NCBI GenBank assembly: GCA_938003985.1
Contig: CALKWZ010000024.1
Span: 1 to 31,777, forward strand
Reading direction: 5' to 3'
Length of the DNA stretch: 31,777 nucleotides
Source: an uncultured Verrucomicrobiota bacterium
GTDB lineage: Bacteria; Verrucomicrobiota; Kiritimatiellia; CAIQIC01; Lenti-01
In this document: positions 7,401 through 17,450 of the stretch, piece after piece
Numbering within the stretch: position 1 is the stretch's first letter
Layout of the letters: the number at the start of each line of letters is the position of its first letter
Program-made: the position numbers and the translations under genes
The notes under the pieces: model-generated
What the model was told of the DNA's origin: nothing
Databases searched by the model: none
Seen by the model: only the letters and a program-made list of their open reading frames with translations

Positions 7401-10400
7401 ACTGGATGTTGCCGTCCATGTCCGAGGAGACCACGGCTTCGTGCACGCAATCCAGCAACTGGGCCTGCAAGCGCAGGTGCGCCTCGGCGCGCTTGCGTTC
7501 GGACACGTCGCGCGAGGAACCGTGCAGTTCGAGCCGGCCGGTCCGTTCGTTGGGCCAGAAGCGGCAGACGGCTTCGGTTTCGACGACGGCGCCGTCCGGG
7601 CGCGTTAGCGGGATTTCCAGAGAGAAGAACGTCTCCGGCGCGCGCCGGCCGGCGCGGCAATCGGCCGCCGCGGCGCGCAGCCGTTCCAGGACCGCGGCGC
7701 GGCGGTCCGGGACGATGGCGGCGTCCAGCGGCTGGGCCAGGAAGTCCGCGGCGGATCGGCCGCACAGCCCTTCGACCGAGGGGCTGACGTAGAGAAACCG
7801 GCTCGTCTCGACGTCGGCGATCCAGACGACGTCCTTCATGTTTTCCGCCAGCATGCGGTACTTGCGCTCGCTCTCGCGGAGGGCTTCTTCCGCGCGCATG
7901 CTCTCGGTCACGTCGATGTGGGTGCCCACGAGCAGGCCCGTCGGCCGGCCGGCGGCGTCGGCGAGCATCTGGCCGCGGGACCAGATCCAGGCCCAGGTGC
8001 CGTCGCGCCGCCGCATGCGGAAGCGCAGGTCGAACGGCCGGTCCGGCTGCTGCAGGTAGCTGGCGAGATAGCGGTCCGCCGTGTCCCGGTCGCTGGGATG
8101 GATCAGATCCAGCCAGCAGGCGGCCAGCGTCCGCCGTTCCGGCGGGAAGGCGAACGCGGCCGGATCGTGGCCCAGCAGGGAGAAGTATTCCGGGCTGCAC
8201 CACATCCGCTGCGCGGCGACGTCGTATTCCCACGCGCCGGTGTTCGAGGCCTTGATCAGCGCGGCGTAGCGGCGGGCCGCCGCCTGGTTTTCCTCGAGCA
8301 GCCGGGCCAGGCGTTCTTCGTTGCGGCGGCGGTCGGTGACGTCGGTTTCCGTCCCCCAATAGCCCCGCGGCCGGCCTTGCTCGTCCCACAGCGGAATGCC
8401 GGCGGTGGCGACCCAGATGGTTTCGCCCGATTTCGTCACCAGCGGACAGGCCGGGGCCTGGATGGACTCGCCCCGCGCGGCCAAGGCGAACCCCGACGCC
8501 TTGTAGGCCTCCCGGCCTTCTTCCGGATACAGATCGTAGAAGTGCTTCTTGCCGACCAGTTCATCCGGGCGGTACCCCAGAACCGCCTCGGCCGTGTCGC
8601 CCACGTCGACGTAGAGGCCGTCGACGTTGGTTTCCCACGTGACGATGCGGTTCTGCTGCGCCAACAGGTGGAAGTGGTGCGCGCTTTCGGCCAGTTTCCG
8701 GGCCTGCTGTTCGGCCAGGTGCGCCAAGTCTTCGCCGCGATGGACGGTGAAGCCGAGGATGAGCGCCGAGGCGCCGGAAATGGACAGGCCGGCCAGCAGC
8801 ACCAGCCAGCCGAGATGGAAAGAGTGGTAGGCGAGGAAATGGGCCGTGGGCCGCACCGCGACGGCGTAGACCCGGCCGAACGCCAGGATGGGCCGGGAAA
8901 TCGTCCAGGCGTCCGTCAACCGCGGCGGCGGCGTGTCCGCGGCATCCGGCGGGGTGGCCGCGGCGAGCCGGCGCGGCGGCTCGCCGGGCCGCAGGCTCAG
9001 CAAATCCAAGTAGACCTGCATGTTTTCCGGGCTTTCCCCAAGGAAACTGCGCAGGAAAAACTGGGGGTCCACGGCGGCCATGGCGAACCCCATGGGATCG
9101 CCGTGCCCCGGGATTTTGCGCACCGGGCGGAAGACGAGGATCTGGTTGCGCTGGTGGGTGGCGCCCGGCAGCGGCGGGAGCATGGCCGTGGCGGTGATCA
9201 GGCCGGTCGTCGTGGCGATGCCGATCGCCTCGCGAATGGCGGGGATGGCCGCCAGGTCGCGGCCGGGCGTGATGCCGTATTTCGAGAGGGCCTCGGAGGA
9301 TTCGACGTGGTAGATGGGATAATGGCAGGGGCGTTCGGCGGCCGGCACCGGCTGGCCGGCGGCGTCCGCGTCCCAGATGCGGTATTCCGGCGCCTGCCAG
9401 CCGGCGTCGCGGACGGCGTGTTCGAATTCCGCCCGCCGCTGCGCCTCCACGACCGGCACCCAGGCCCAGGCCATCACTTCGGGCACGCGGACGAGATGGC
9501 GCGCGTAGCGCTTGAATTCTTGCGAGGTCACGGTTTCGCTGCCTTCGATGAACCGGGCCAGGCCTTCGAGCTCGGAGCTCCGCAGACCGAGGAAGGCGTC
9601 CAGGATGCGTTCGCTCCGGATCTGGGCCACCGCGCCGAACGCTTCCCGCGCATGGGTGGCCTCGACGAGCCGCGTCATCCACGCCGCGGTCAGGGTCAGG
9701 ACCAACCCGACGGCCGCCGTCAGGAACGCTTCGAGATGGCGCCAGCCGCGCCGCCGGAAACGGTCGGGATGCCCGTTGCGCCGGCGGATCAAGGGCAGGC
9801 CCGTCGCCAACAGCAGCAGCAGCGCGGCCGTCGCCGCCAACGGCACGCGCGTGCCCCGCAGGGCCTTGGCGCGCCAGGTGGAGGCATCGACGTCGATGCC
9901 CACCACGGTGATCAACCGGTCGGTCTTGGGATCGGCCAGCGGCACGAACGCGCTGACCCACGTGCCCCAGCGGTCGGCGATCGGTCCTTCGGTGGCCGCG
10001 ATGCGCCTGTCGAACACCTCGTGGAGCAGCGGGGACGCTTCGGTGTAGAACTGGCCGGGCGGGGAGGGGTCGGGCGCGTCGTAGGCCTCGGAATCCATCT
10101 GGAAATAGACGACGCCGTTTTTCCGCCGGCCCATCAGGTAGATCCATTCCCAGTCGGGATCGATCTGCTGCGCCGCCATGAGCTGTTCCTTCAGGCGGCG
10201 GTATTCGGGTTTTTGCTCGTCGGAGCGGTTGCCGTGCAACCTTCGCAGCCGGTCGATCGGAATGGTTTCCGCCATGCGGCGGGTCTGCTCGAGCAGATCG
10301 TCGCGCAGGCGGTGGTCTTCGCGGCGGTAGGCCCAGTGGGCCAGCGCCGCGCCCAGCGCGGCCACCGCCAGCAGCAGGACGATGAACCGCAACCGATGGG

Positions 10401-10425
10401 CGGGCAACGCCGGCGGGTTCGTCAC
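4432..10425 (-). CDS. Giant membrane-bound hybrid histidine kinase (sensor, CHASE, 8 PAS, HisKA, HATPase, REC)
   Basis: 1997-residue hybrid sensor kinase. Membrane segments lie at about 13-29, 194-213, 233-252 and 538-560. Between the first two is a periplasmic sensor region (31-190); between the last two a CHASE domain (about 286-470, starting ARFIEGSETVTSQEF). Eight PAS domains follow at about 581-695, 730-840, 855-975, 985-1095, 1108-1230, 1237-1348, 1360-1480 and 1490-1601, most ending in the DVTERK-type linker. The HisKA domain carries phospho-acceptor H1637 (VAHDFNN). The ATPase domain shows NARDA, DNGSGM and GTGLGL. The receiver (about 1875-1993) has phospho-acceptor D1929 (LLTDVIM). 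The start is GTG at 10425 with GGGAG six bases upstream. PAS3 and PAS5 are near-copies. No output regulator gene is adjacent, so its target is unknown. Confidence 0.93.
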   Translation of the reverse strand: MTNPPALPAHRLRFIVLLLAVAALGAALAHWAYRREDHRLRDDLLEQTRRMAETIPIDRLRRLHGNRSDEQKPEYRRLKEQLMAAQQIDPDWEWIYLMGRRKNGVVYFQMDSEAYDAPDPSPPGQFYTEASPLLHEVFDRRIAATEGPIADRWGTWVSAFVPLADPKTDRLITVVGIDVDASTWRAKALRGTRVPLAATAALLLLLATGLPLIRRRNGHPDRFRRRGWRHLEAFLTAAVGLVLTLTAAWMTRLVEATHAREAFGAVAQIRSERILDAFLGLRSSELEGLARFIEGSETVTSQEFKRYARHLVRVPEVMAWAWVPVVEAQRRAEFEHAVRDAGWQAPEYRIWDADAAGQPVPAAERPCHYPIYHVESSEALSKYGITPGRDLAAIPAIREAIGIATTTGLITATAMLPPLPGATHQRNQILVFRPVRKIPGHGDPMGFAMAAVDPQFFLRSFLGESPENMQVYLDLLSLRPGEPPRRLAAATPPDAADTPPPRLTDAWTISRPILAFGRVYAVAVRPTAHFLAYHSFHLGWLVLLAGLSISGASALILGFTVHRGEDLAHLAEQQARKLAESAHHFHLLAQQNRIVTWETNVDGLYVDVGDTAEAVLGYRPDELVGKKHFYDLYPEEGREAYKASGFALAARGESIQAPACPLVTKSGETIWVATAGIPLWDEQGRPRGYWGTETDVTDRRRNEERLARLLEENQAAARRYAALIKASNTGAWEYDVAAQRMWCSPEYFSLLGHDPAAFAFPPERRTLAACWLDLIHPSDRDTADRYLASYLQQPDRPFDLRFRMRRRDGTWAWIWSRGQMLADAAGRPTGLLVGTHIDVTESMRAEEALRESERKYRMLAENMKDVVWIADVETSRFLYVSPSVEGLCGRSAADFLAQPLDAAIVPDRRAAVLERLRAAAADCRAGRRAPETFFSLEIPLTRPDGAVVETEAVCRFWPNERTGRLELHGSSRDVSERKRAEAHLRLQAQLLDCVHEAVVSSDMDGNIQYWNREAEALYGYTAAEVLGQPYRRIAGALDPPDEAAFREHLLAQGFWQGEHLQRRKTGETFWTATFISLVRDAENRPIGYIGIDQDITERKRFETALRDSERKYRMLTENMKDVVWILDADTLRFLYVSPSAEALCGYGVEEILAGTLPDCVVPDQAAALREQIHRRIEEFRRGEIDDRTFFTFEMRQHCKRGAPLVTEAVARFWRDEAAGRLELHGVTRDVTERKRAEEDYRTLFQNMLEGFALHEIVVDERGEPRDYRFLAVNPAFERMTGLKAADLVGKTARETLPGLEEKWFEIYGNVVRTGLPAFFEDYSTPLGRNFEVTAFRAAPGQFACIFSDVTERKLALDELRESRRRYVSLLANLPGMAYRCRNDRAWTMEFISQGCQDLTGYAPEDLIGNRKASFNDLILPAYRDLIWTTWQDVLRRRGRFEMEYEIATRSGETRWVWEQGEGVYDAQGQVVALEGFIADVTARKRAESERERLTRAIEQSGETILITDADSKILYVNPAFTRVTGYAREEVLGQTPRVFQSGQHDREFYRAMWKVLKAGQTWEGQLVNKRKDGSLYTELAAISPVRDAAGRIVNFVAVKRDITQELRAEEEKNALQSQLAHAQKLESLGRLAGGVAHDFNNVLQAILGYVEIAIEQVPPDQPLHADLKEIQKAAARSTSLTRQLQAFARKQAAAPQVIDLNEAVAGMFGMLRRLIGEDVQLVWKPGRDVGHVKIDPSQLDQAVANLCINARDAIGPAGCITLETGAEEVAAGPAAGDLPPGRYAVLAVRDNGSGMKPEIVAHIFEPFFTTKPVGKGTGLGLSTVYGTAKQNGGDVRVESRPGQGSTFRIYLPRQDLPEDAAPAAAPPPADPAARPHETILLVEDEEVILRTTKRILESLGYQVIATHSPQDALRIAGAADQRIDLLLTDVIMAGMNGPELVRHLRENRPQLRYMFMSGYTAHLLAEQGLQDSAAHFIQKPFNRHALATKVRDILAAT

Positions 10426-10529
10426 GACAGGCTCCCGGTGGTGGTCCGCATGTCCGGTAGCTTGCCACGGACGCCGGCGGTCCGCAACCGCGCTTTTTCA
10501 AGGAAACCGGTCGGGAATCCGGCCGTCCG

Positions 10530-10545
10530 GCCGGCCGCGGCCGGC
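10530..10545. repeat. 16-bp GC palindrome just upstream of the clpB promoter
   Basis: GCCGGCCGCGGCCGGC is a perfect inverted repeat ending two bases before the clpB -35 box at 10548. It could be an operator or a structure at the end of a transcript, or simply chance in DNA this GC-rich. Confidence 0.35.
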
Positions 10546-10547
10546 AT

Positions 10548-10576
10548 TTGAAATCGCGGCGGGGTTGGGCTATGCT
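10548..10576 (+). promoter_or_regulatory. Predicted sigma70-type promoter of clpB
   Basis: TTGAAA (10548-10553), exactly 17 bases, then TATGCT (10571-10576), followed by GGAAAGGAAG near 10585-10594 as ribosome site before ATG 10604. This is a strong match to the housekeeping consensus. No CIRCE inverted repeat (TTAGCACTC-N9-GAGTGCTAA) is present, so HrcA control is not indicated. Confidence 0.7.
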
Positions 10577-10603
10577 GGGCGGTCGGAAAGGAAGCGGACC
10601 GCC

Positions 10604-13228
<2,625 letters not shown>

Positions 13229-13237
13229 CCTGATTCA

Positions 13238-13258
13238 CCCACGGGGCAAGCCCGTGGG
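13238..13258. terminator. Hairpin between convergent clpB and flavodiiron genes
   Basis: A perfect 8-bp stem, CCCACGGG (13238-13245) and CCCGTGGG (13251-13258), with a GCAAG loop lies 10 bases after the clpB stop and 26 bases from the end of the convergent gene. There is no T-run on either strand, so it is not a standard intrinsic terminator. It may still block or protect both transcripts, or belong to a family of dispersed palindromes. Confidence 0.45.
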
Positions 13259-13283
13259 GGTCTCCGATCCTCGGTCCCTGGGC

Positions 13284-14453
13284 TTACAGCGCGGCGTGGC
13301 GGGCGGCGATGGCCGCGGCCAGCGCGTCCAGTTCCGCAAAGGTCACCGGCCGCGGATCGCCGCGGCAGATCACGGGCGGGAGCAGTTCCACCTTCAGGTT
13401 GGGAATCAGCGCGGCGACCTGCTCGACCACCTTCGTGCTCCAGCCGTACGAGCCGATGACCGACGCGAAGCGCACCTTGGGGCGGATGGCGTTGGCGAGG
13501 TGGGCGGCGTAGTGCGCGGCGGGGTGGGGGCCGACGTGGACGGTCGGCGTGCCCAGCACCAGCGTGGCCGCGTCGACCAGCGCGATGGCCAGTTTCCCGA
13601 CGTCCGTGACGGTCAAGTCGAACAGATGGACCTTCACGCCGCGCGCGGCGAGCGCCGTCACGAGCGCTTCGGCCATTTTCTGGGTGCTGCCGTGCATGGA
13701 GACGTAGGGCAGCACGACCTCGTTCTTGACCGCGTCCGAAACCCAATCTTGGTAGGCCTGCAGGATGGCCTTCGGTTCGCCGTGGACCGGGCCGTGGCTG
13801 GGGGCGATCCAGCGGATGTCCTTCGCGAGCACCTTGTCCAGGTTGCGGCGGATGGGCCCGCGGAACGGCATCATGATCTCGGCGTAGTAGCGCTTGGCGG
13901 CTTCGAGGGTCGCGGCCGGATCGGTCGCGAACACGTCGGTGGTGGCCAGGTGCGAGCCGAAGAAATCGCACGAGAACAGGAGGCGGTCTTCCTTGAGCCA
14001 CGTGCACATGGTTTCGGGCCAGTGCACCCAGGGGGTGTAGAGGAATTCCAGCGTTTTTCCGCCGAGGTCGAGCGTCTCGCCGTCGGCGACGGTCCGGAAT
14101 ACGCTCTCGGGCAGTTGCAGCAGGTCGATCAGCATGTCCTTGCACTTGGGATTGGTCACGACCTGGGCGCCGGGGAATTTTTCCAGCACGAAGGGAATGG
14201 AGCCGGAGTGGTCCTGCTCCGCGTGGTGGGCGACGACGTAGTCCAGGCGGTCCAGGCCGTCGAGCTGGTCCCGCAGCACGGGCCACTGGGCCGGATCCAC
14301 GGTGTCCAGCAGCGCCGTCCGGTTCGCGCCGCGCACGAGATAGGCGTTGTAGCTGGTGCCGTCCGGCAGCGGGATGAGGGCATCGAACAGGCGGCGGTTC
14401 CAGTCGGCCGCGCCCAGGAACTCGACGCCGGCGCACAGAGGTCGGATGTTCAT
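13284..14453 (-). CDS. fprA: Flavodiiron protein (FprA/ROO family O2 or NO reductase)
   Basis: 389-residue flavodiiron protein that reduces O2 to water, or NO to N2O, in the cytoplasm of anaerobes and microaerophiles. The metallo-beta-lactamase-like half (1-245) carries the full di-iron ligand set: H77, E79, D81 and H82 (HHAEQDHSG), H144, D163 and H220. The flavodoxin half (about 247-385) has an FMN-binding loop starting SMHGSTQKMAEAL. No rubredoxin or extra C-terminal domain is attached, so electrons must come from a separate rubredoxin or reductase not seen here. ATG 14453 is supported by AAGGAG six bases upstream. Nothing next to it tells whether O2 or NO is the main substrate. Confidence 0.92.
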   Translation of the reverse strand: MNIRPLCAGVEFLGAADWNRRLFDALIPLPDGTSYNAYLVRGANRTALLDTVDPAQWPVLRDQLDGLDRLDYVVAHHAEQDHSGSIPFVLEKFPGAQVVTNPKCKDMLIDLLQLPESVFRTVADGETLDLGGKTLEFLYTPWVHWPETMCTWLKEDRLLFSCDFFGSHLATTDVFATDPAATLEAAKRYYAEIMMPFRGPIRRNLDKVLAKDIRWIAPSHGPVHGEPKAILQAYQDWVSDAVKNEVVLPYVSMHGSTQKMAEALVTALAARGVKVHLFDLTVTDVGKLAIALVDAATLVLGTPTVHVGPHPAAHYAAHLANAIRPKVRFASVIGSYGWSTKVVEQVAALIPNLKVELLPPVICRGDPRPVTFAELDALAAAIAARHAAL

Positions 14454-14495
14454 GGCAGACTCCTTGCCCCGGGCGCGTTCGCGTCCGGATAGAAA

Positions 14496-14523
14496 CTGAT
14501 ACCACGGTTTGAGCGCGGCGCAA
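14496..14523 (-). promoter_or_regulatory. Possible promoter of the flavodiiron gene
   Basis: On the minus strand TTGCGC (14523-14518), a 16-base spacer and TATCAG (14501-14496) lie upstream of the ribosome site and ATG 14453. The match is weaker than the other promoters in the window. Read-through from the protease gene upstream is an alternative. Confidence 0.35.
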
Positions 14524-14575
14524 GGGCGGGGCAGGCAAAATACGAGGTCCGGCGGATTACAGGCACGCGAACCGG

Positions 14576-16582
14576 CTAACGGTTGGGTTCGGCCTGCGCG
14601 CCCGACTCGGCGCTCCAGCGGATCCGGCCGCGTTCGAAACGAGTCGCCGCCCCCGATTTGTCGTCCAAGGGCTCCACGTCCGACACCGGGTAGCCGAGCG
14701 GGCCGGCTTCCCGGTCCGCCCGTTCCCACTCGTCGCGGATGGGGCCGTGGATCTCGAACGCGCCGCGGTTTGGCGTCCAGTAGATCGAACCTTTTTCGAA
14801 GTGGCTGAAGCGGCCGATGCCGTCGGGCGTGCCGGTTTCGTCGGTGACGGGATAGCCGAGGAACTCGCAGGTTTCCCAGCCCAGCGAGGCCCATTTTTCG
14901 CGGATGGCGCCGTAGATGGCGCTGGCGCCCGTTTCGGGCGTCCAGTAGATCGAGCCCCCGGCGAAATGGACGTAGCGTCCGCGGCCGTCGGGACAGACCG
15001 TTTCCGCGCTTTGCGCTTCGCCGAGGAAGCCGGCGCCGCCCAGTTCGCGCCATTTGGCGAGGATGGGCGAATCCGTGGCGGCGGCCGTTTTTTCGGCGTT
15101 TTCGGCCGCTGCCCGTTTCGTCGCCTCTGCCGCTTGGCTCTTCAGGTCGAGTTCCACCTGCCGCGCGTGGTCCGCGTTCCAGGCCGGCCGCTGTTTTTCT
15201 TCCTCCAGCTTGCGGCGGAGTTCTTCGGCGCGCGCCGCGTCGAGCGGTGCGGCCGGCTCGGACGGCGCAACCTGCTCCGGCGGCTTCGCGGCGGCGACCG
15301 GCGAGATGGGGCCGAGGTTCCGGCGCGCCCGGATTTCGCCTCGGCGTCCGTCCGGGGCCGTGTAGCGGCCCGCCAGCCGGTGCGGTTCGCGGGGATCCAA
15401 GGCGAACTCGACCTTCCAGCCTTGCAGGAGGTCCCAGCGCGCGGCCGGGTTGTCGAAATCGAGGCGCAATTCGATCGCGTTTCCGCGCACGCTGCCGTTG
15501 ACGCGGCAGGCTGCGTCGGGATCGCCCTTGGCATAGAAGGTCCCGAGCCGACGGTCTTCGATCTGCCGGCCGAGTTCGTCGCGGAACTGGTTGTGTTCGA
15601 AATCCTTCTTCATCATGCCCGGCAGGTGGTAGAGGTCCAGGATGCCGGCCAAGGGCGGGGCGTCGATGCGCCAGCGGCCGAGGAACTGCAGTTCCGGCCA
15701 GGGCCGGGGCGGCTCGATGGCCGAGACGTACGACGCCCACTCGCCGTATTGGAGATAATCGTATTCGATGCGCGTGAGGCAGTCGTTGGTGTCGAAGACG
15801 CCCACGTCGCCCCAGCTGTTCTTGACGAGGAAGTAGGGATTCCGCGGATCGGTCCGGTCGTAGCCGACGATCAGCATGCGGTGGGGAATGGCGTCGCCGG
15901 GCGGACCGGCGTACCTCCAGACGGGCCCGGAGAGGTCGCCCGCCCAGCGGAAGTCCCAGAGCACCTCGTGCCCGCCGGCGAGAACCGCCTCGATGGCCGC
16001 GGGATTCCTGGCCTCCTCCTTGGGCAGCCATTCCACCGCGCGGATCCGGAAGTAGCGCGGGGCGGACAGCGCGGAAAACGGCAGGTTCGCGGGATCGAGG
16101 TTGAAGCGGCTGACGGTGAATTGGTTGGCCCAAAAGGGATCGTTCTTGTCGGCGTGGCCGCCCAGATCGTGGGGGCGGGGATTGTAGGGGAAATACTTTT
16201 CCTCGGGGATCGCCAGCACCATGCCCGGCGCGCCGGATTCCACGGACATGGCGTGGTCGGACTGGATGCTGGTTTCCCGTTCCGTTGCCGCCGGCACGCG
16301 CATCGTCGTCGTGTACCACCGGTCGTTCATCTCGACGGTTTCGAGGAAGAACAGCTGGCCCACGTAGTCGGAGAACAGCTCCGAGAGATCGAGGTCGCCG
16401 TGGCCCGCCCGTTTGTAGGCCGCTTCCATGGCCGCGACGGTCGCGTGGATGAAGCAGTTGCCGCGGCCCCACTGGTTTTTCACCGGCGTCTGCCAGCGGC
16501 GGAGATCGACCCGGTCCGGCCGCGCCCCGGCCGGCGCGGCGGCCACCAGGAACGCAAGGATGAGCCCGACCGGCGTTTTCAT
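14576..16582 (-). CDS. Secreted papain-like cysteine protease with C-terminal LGFP repeats
   Basis: 668 residues. A signal peptide (1-20, ending AAAPAGA) indicates export. Residues about 25-290 form a C1A papain-like domain: oxyanion Gln37, nucleophile Cys43 (NQWGRGNCF), His234 (AIPHRMLIVGYD) and Asn255 (KNSWGD), so the catalytic set is complete. Residues 20-30 resemble the mature start of papains, with no long propeptide. A middle region of beta-rich sequence (about 290-410) leads into a charged, Ala/Glu/Lys-rich helical linker (about 425-500). The C-terminal 160 residues hold about three LGFP-type repeats (GRYVHFAGGSIYWTPETGA and similar), known from cell-wall-associated proteins. The start overlaps the stop of the upstream nucleotidyltransferase gene (ATGA), implying translational coupling. 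The substrate is unknown. Confidence 0.85.
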   Translation of the reverse strand: MKTPVGLILAFLVAAAPAGARPDRVDLRRWQTPVKNQWGRGNCFIHATVAAMEAAYKRAGHGDLDLSELFSDYVGQLFFLETVEMNDRWYTTTMRVPAATERETSIQSDHAMSVESGAPGMVLAIPEEKYFPYNPRPHDLGGHADKNDPFWANQFTVSRFNLDPANLPFSALSAPRYFRIRAVEWLPKEEARNPAAIEAVLAGGHEVLWDFRWAGDLSGPVWRYAGPPGDAIPHRMLIVGYDRTDPRNPYFLVKNSWGDVGVFDTNDCLTRIEYDYLQYGEWASYVSAIEPPRPWPELQFLGRWRIDAPPLAGILDLYHLPGMMKKDFEHNQFRDELGRQIEDRRLGTFYAKGDPDAACRVNGSVRGNAIELRLDFDNPAARWDLLQGWKVEFALDPREPHRLAGRYTAPDGRRGEIRARRNLGPISPVAAAKPPEQVAPSEPAAPLDAARAEELRRKLEEEKQRPAWNADHARQVELDLKSQAAEATKRAAAENAEKTAAATDSPILAKWRELGGAGFLGEAQSAETVCPDGRGRYVHFAGGSIYWTPETGASAIYGAIREKWASLGWETCEFLGYPVTDETGTPDGIGRFSHFEKGSIYWTPNRGAFEIHGPIRDEWERADREAGPLGYPVSDVEPLDDKSGAATRFERGRIRWSAESGAQAEPNR

Positions 16583-17304
16583 CCCCGCAGGAACGTCTCC
16601 ATGGCGGCCAGGCCGTCGGGAGTGCCCATGTCGAGCAGCGGCGGCGGGATCGGGATCGCGACGAGCCGCCGGCGCGCGGCAAGGGCCGGGAAGATTTCCG
16701 TCTCGAGCGAGACGGCGCGGCCGGCGGGAATTTCGGCGACGACGCTCCGGGGCAGCAGGTAAAGGCCCGCGTTGACGAAACCGGCCGCGCGGTCGGCCTT
16801 CTCGCGGAAGGCCGTCGCGAAGCCGTCGGGGTCGAATTCCACCGTGCCGTAGCGGCCGGCGTTCTCGATCGGCGCAACGAGCAGCGCCGCGCAGCCCGGC
16901 CAGCGTTTGTCCACGGTATGGAAAAATCCGTGGCCGGTTTTCCACAGCGTGGAAAAGTCGAGGTTCGGCGCCAGCGAATCGCCGTTGACGACGAGGACGG
17001 GGTCGGAAACCAGTTGCGGCTCGACGTATTTCAGGGCGCCGCCGGTGCCCAGCGGGGCGGGTTCGCGGGAGAGGGCGACGTCGAGACCATCGGCGGGCCG
17101 CGCGGCCAGATGGGCTTCGAGCACGTCGGCTTTGTAGCCGGCGGCGAGCAGGACGCGGACGACGCCGTTGCGCTTGAGCCAGTCGAGCTGCCATTCCAGG
17201 AACGGTCGGCCGGCGACGGGCACCAGGCACTTGGGCCGGTCGGGGAACTGCGCGGCGATCCGCGTGCCTTTGCCGCCCAGAAGAATGACCGCTTGCGGAA
17301 TCAC
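16579..17304 (-). CDS. Sugar-1-phosphate nucleotidyltransferase (HddC-like)
   Basis: 241-residue NDP-sugar pyrophosphorylase of the GlmU/RmlA/HddC superfamily; it transfers a nucleotide from NTP to a sugar 1-phosphate. Visible motifs are the nucleotide loop LLGGKGTR (8-15), PKCLVPV with K25, GTGGAL (86-91) and the metal-binding NGDS with D109. The length and these motifs fit D-glycero-alpha-D-manno-heptose-1-phosphate guanylyltransferase and its close relatives. A matching HddA-like kinase lies at 27293-28297, which supports a heptose or similar sugar, but the base and sugar specificity cannot be read from the sequence alone. The start is GTG 17304 with no strong ribosome site. The last codon overlaps the start of the protease gene. 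Confidence 0.85.
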   Translation of the reverse strand: MIPQAVILLGGKGTRIAAQFPDRPKCLVPVAGRPFLEWQLDWLKRNGVVRVLLAAGYKADVLEAHLAARPADGLDVALSREPAPLGTGGALKYVEPQLVSDPVLVVNGDSLAPNLDFSTLWKTGHGFFHTVDKRWPGCAALLVAPIENAGRYGTVEFDPDGFATAFREKADRAAGFVNAGLYLLPRSVVAEIPAGRAVSLETEIFPALAARRRLVAIPIPPPLLDMGTPDGLAAMETFLRG

Positions 17305-17379
17305 GCAGGCAGGATGCCAAGCGGGATCGGCGTTGTCACGGGATATCCGCCGAAAGCAGGCGCGGAACGGGCGTTGTTC

Positions 17380-17408
17380 TTGAAGTGGGCGGTTTTCAGG
17401 CGTATGGT
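17380..17408 (+). promoter_or_regulatory. Predicted promoter of the oxidoreductase / radical SAM / transketolase operon
   Basis: TTGAAG (17380-17385), exactly 17 bases, then TATGGT (17403-17408). The start would be near 17415, giving a leader of about 36 bases to ATG 17451. No cobalamin or TPP riboswitch is recognisable in this short leader, although the operon encodes B12- and TPP-dependent proteins. Confidence 0.65.
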
Positions 17409-17450
17409 CGCCGGAATCGGTTTACGGCCGGCCCTGGGCCGATTTGCGAC

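Noticed and set aside
4474..7608. Open frame of over 1000 codons on the plus strand opposite the hybrid kinase
   Set aside because: It mirrors the codon pattern of the kinase, has no recognisable domain and no ribosome site, and is low-complexity (Gly/Ala/Asp/Val-rich). Long antisense frames are expected in DNA this GC-rich.
10430..10603. CIRCE element upstream of clpB
   Set aside because: No TTAGCACTC-type inverted repeat is present; only the sigma70-like boxes and a GC palindrome are seen.
17305..17450. Cobalamin or TPP riboswitch before the B12/TPP enzyme operon
   Set aside because: The leader downstream of the predicted start is only about 36 bases and has none of the conserved box motifs.
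17385..17450. Earlier start for the Fe-S/FAD oxidoreductase
   Set aside because: It lies within the predicted -35/-10 region, and its extra residues do not match the family.
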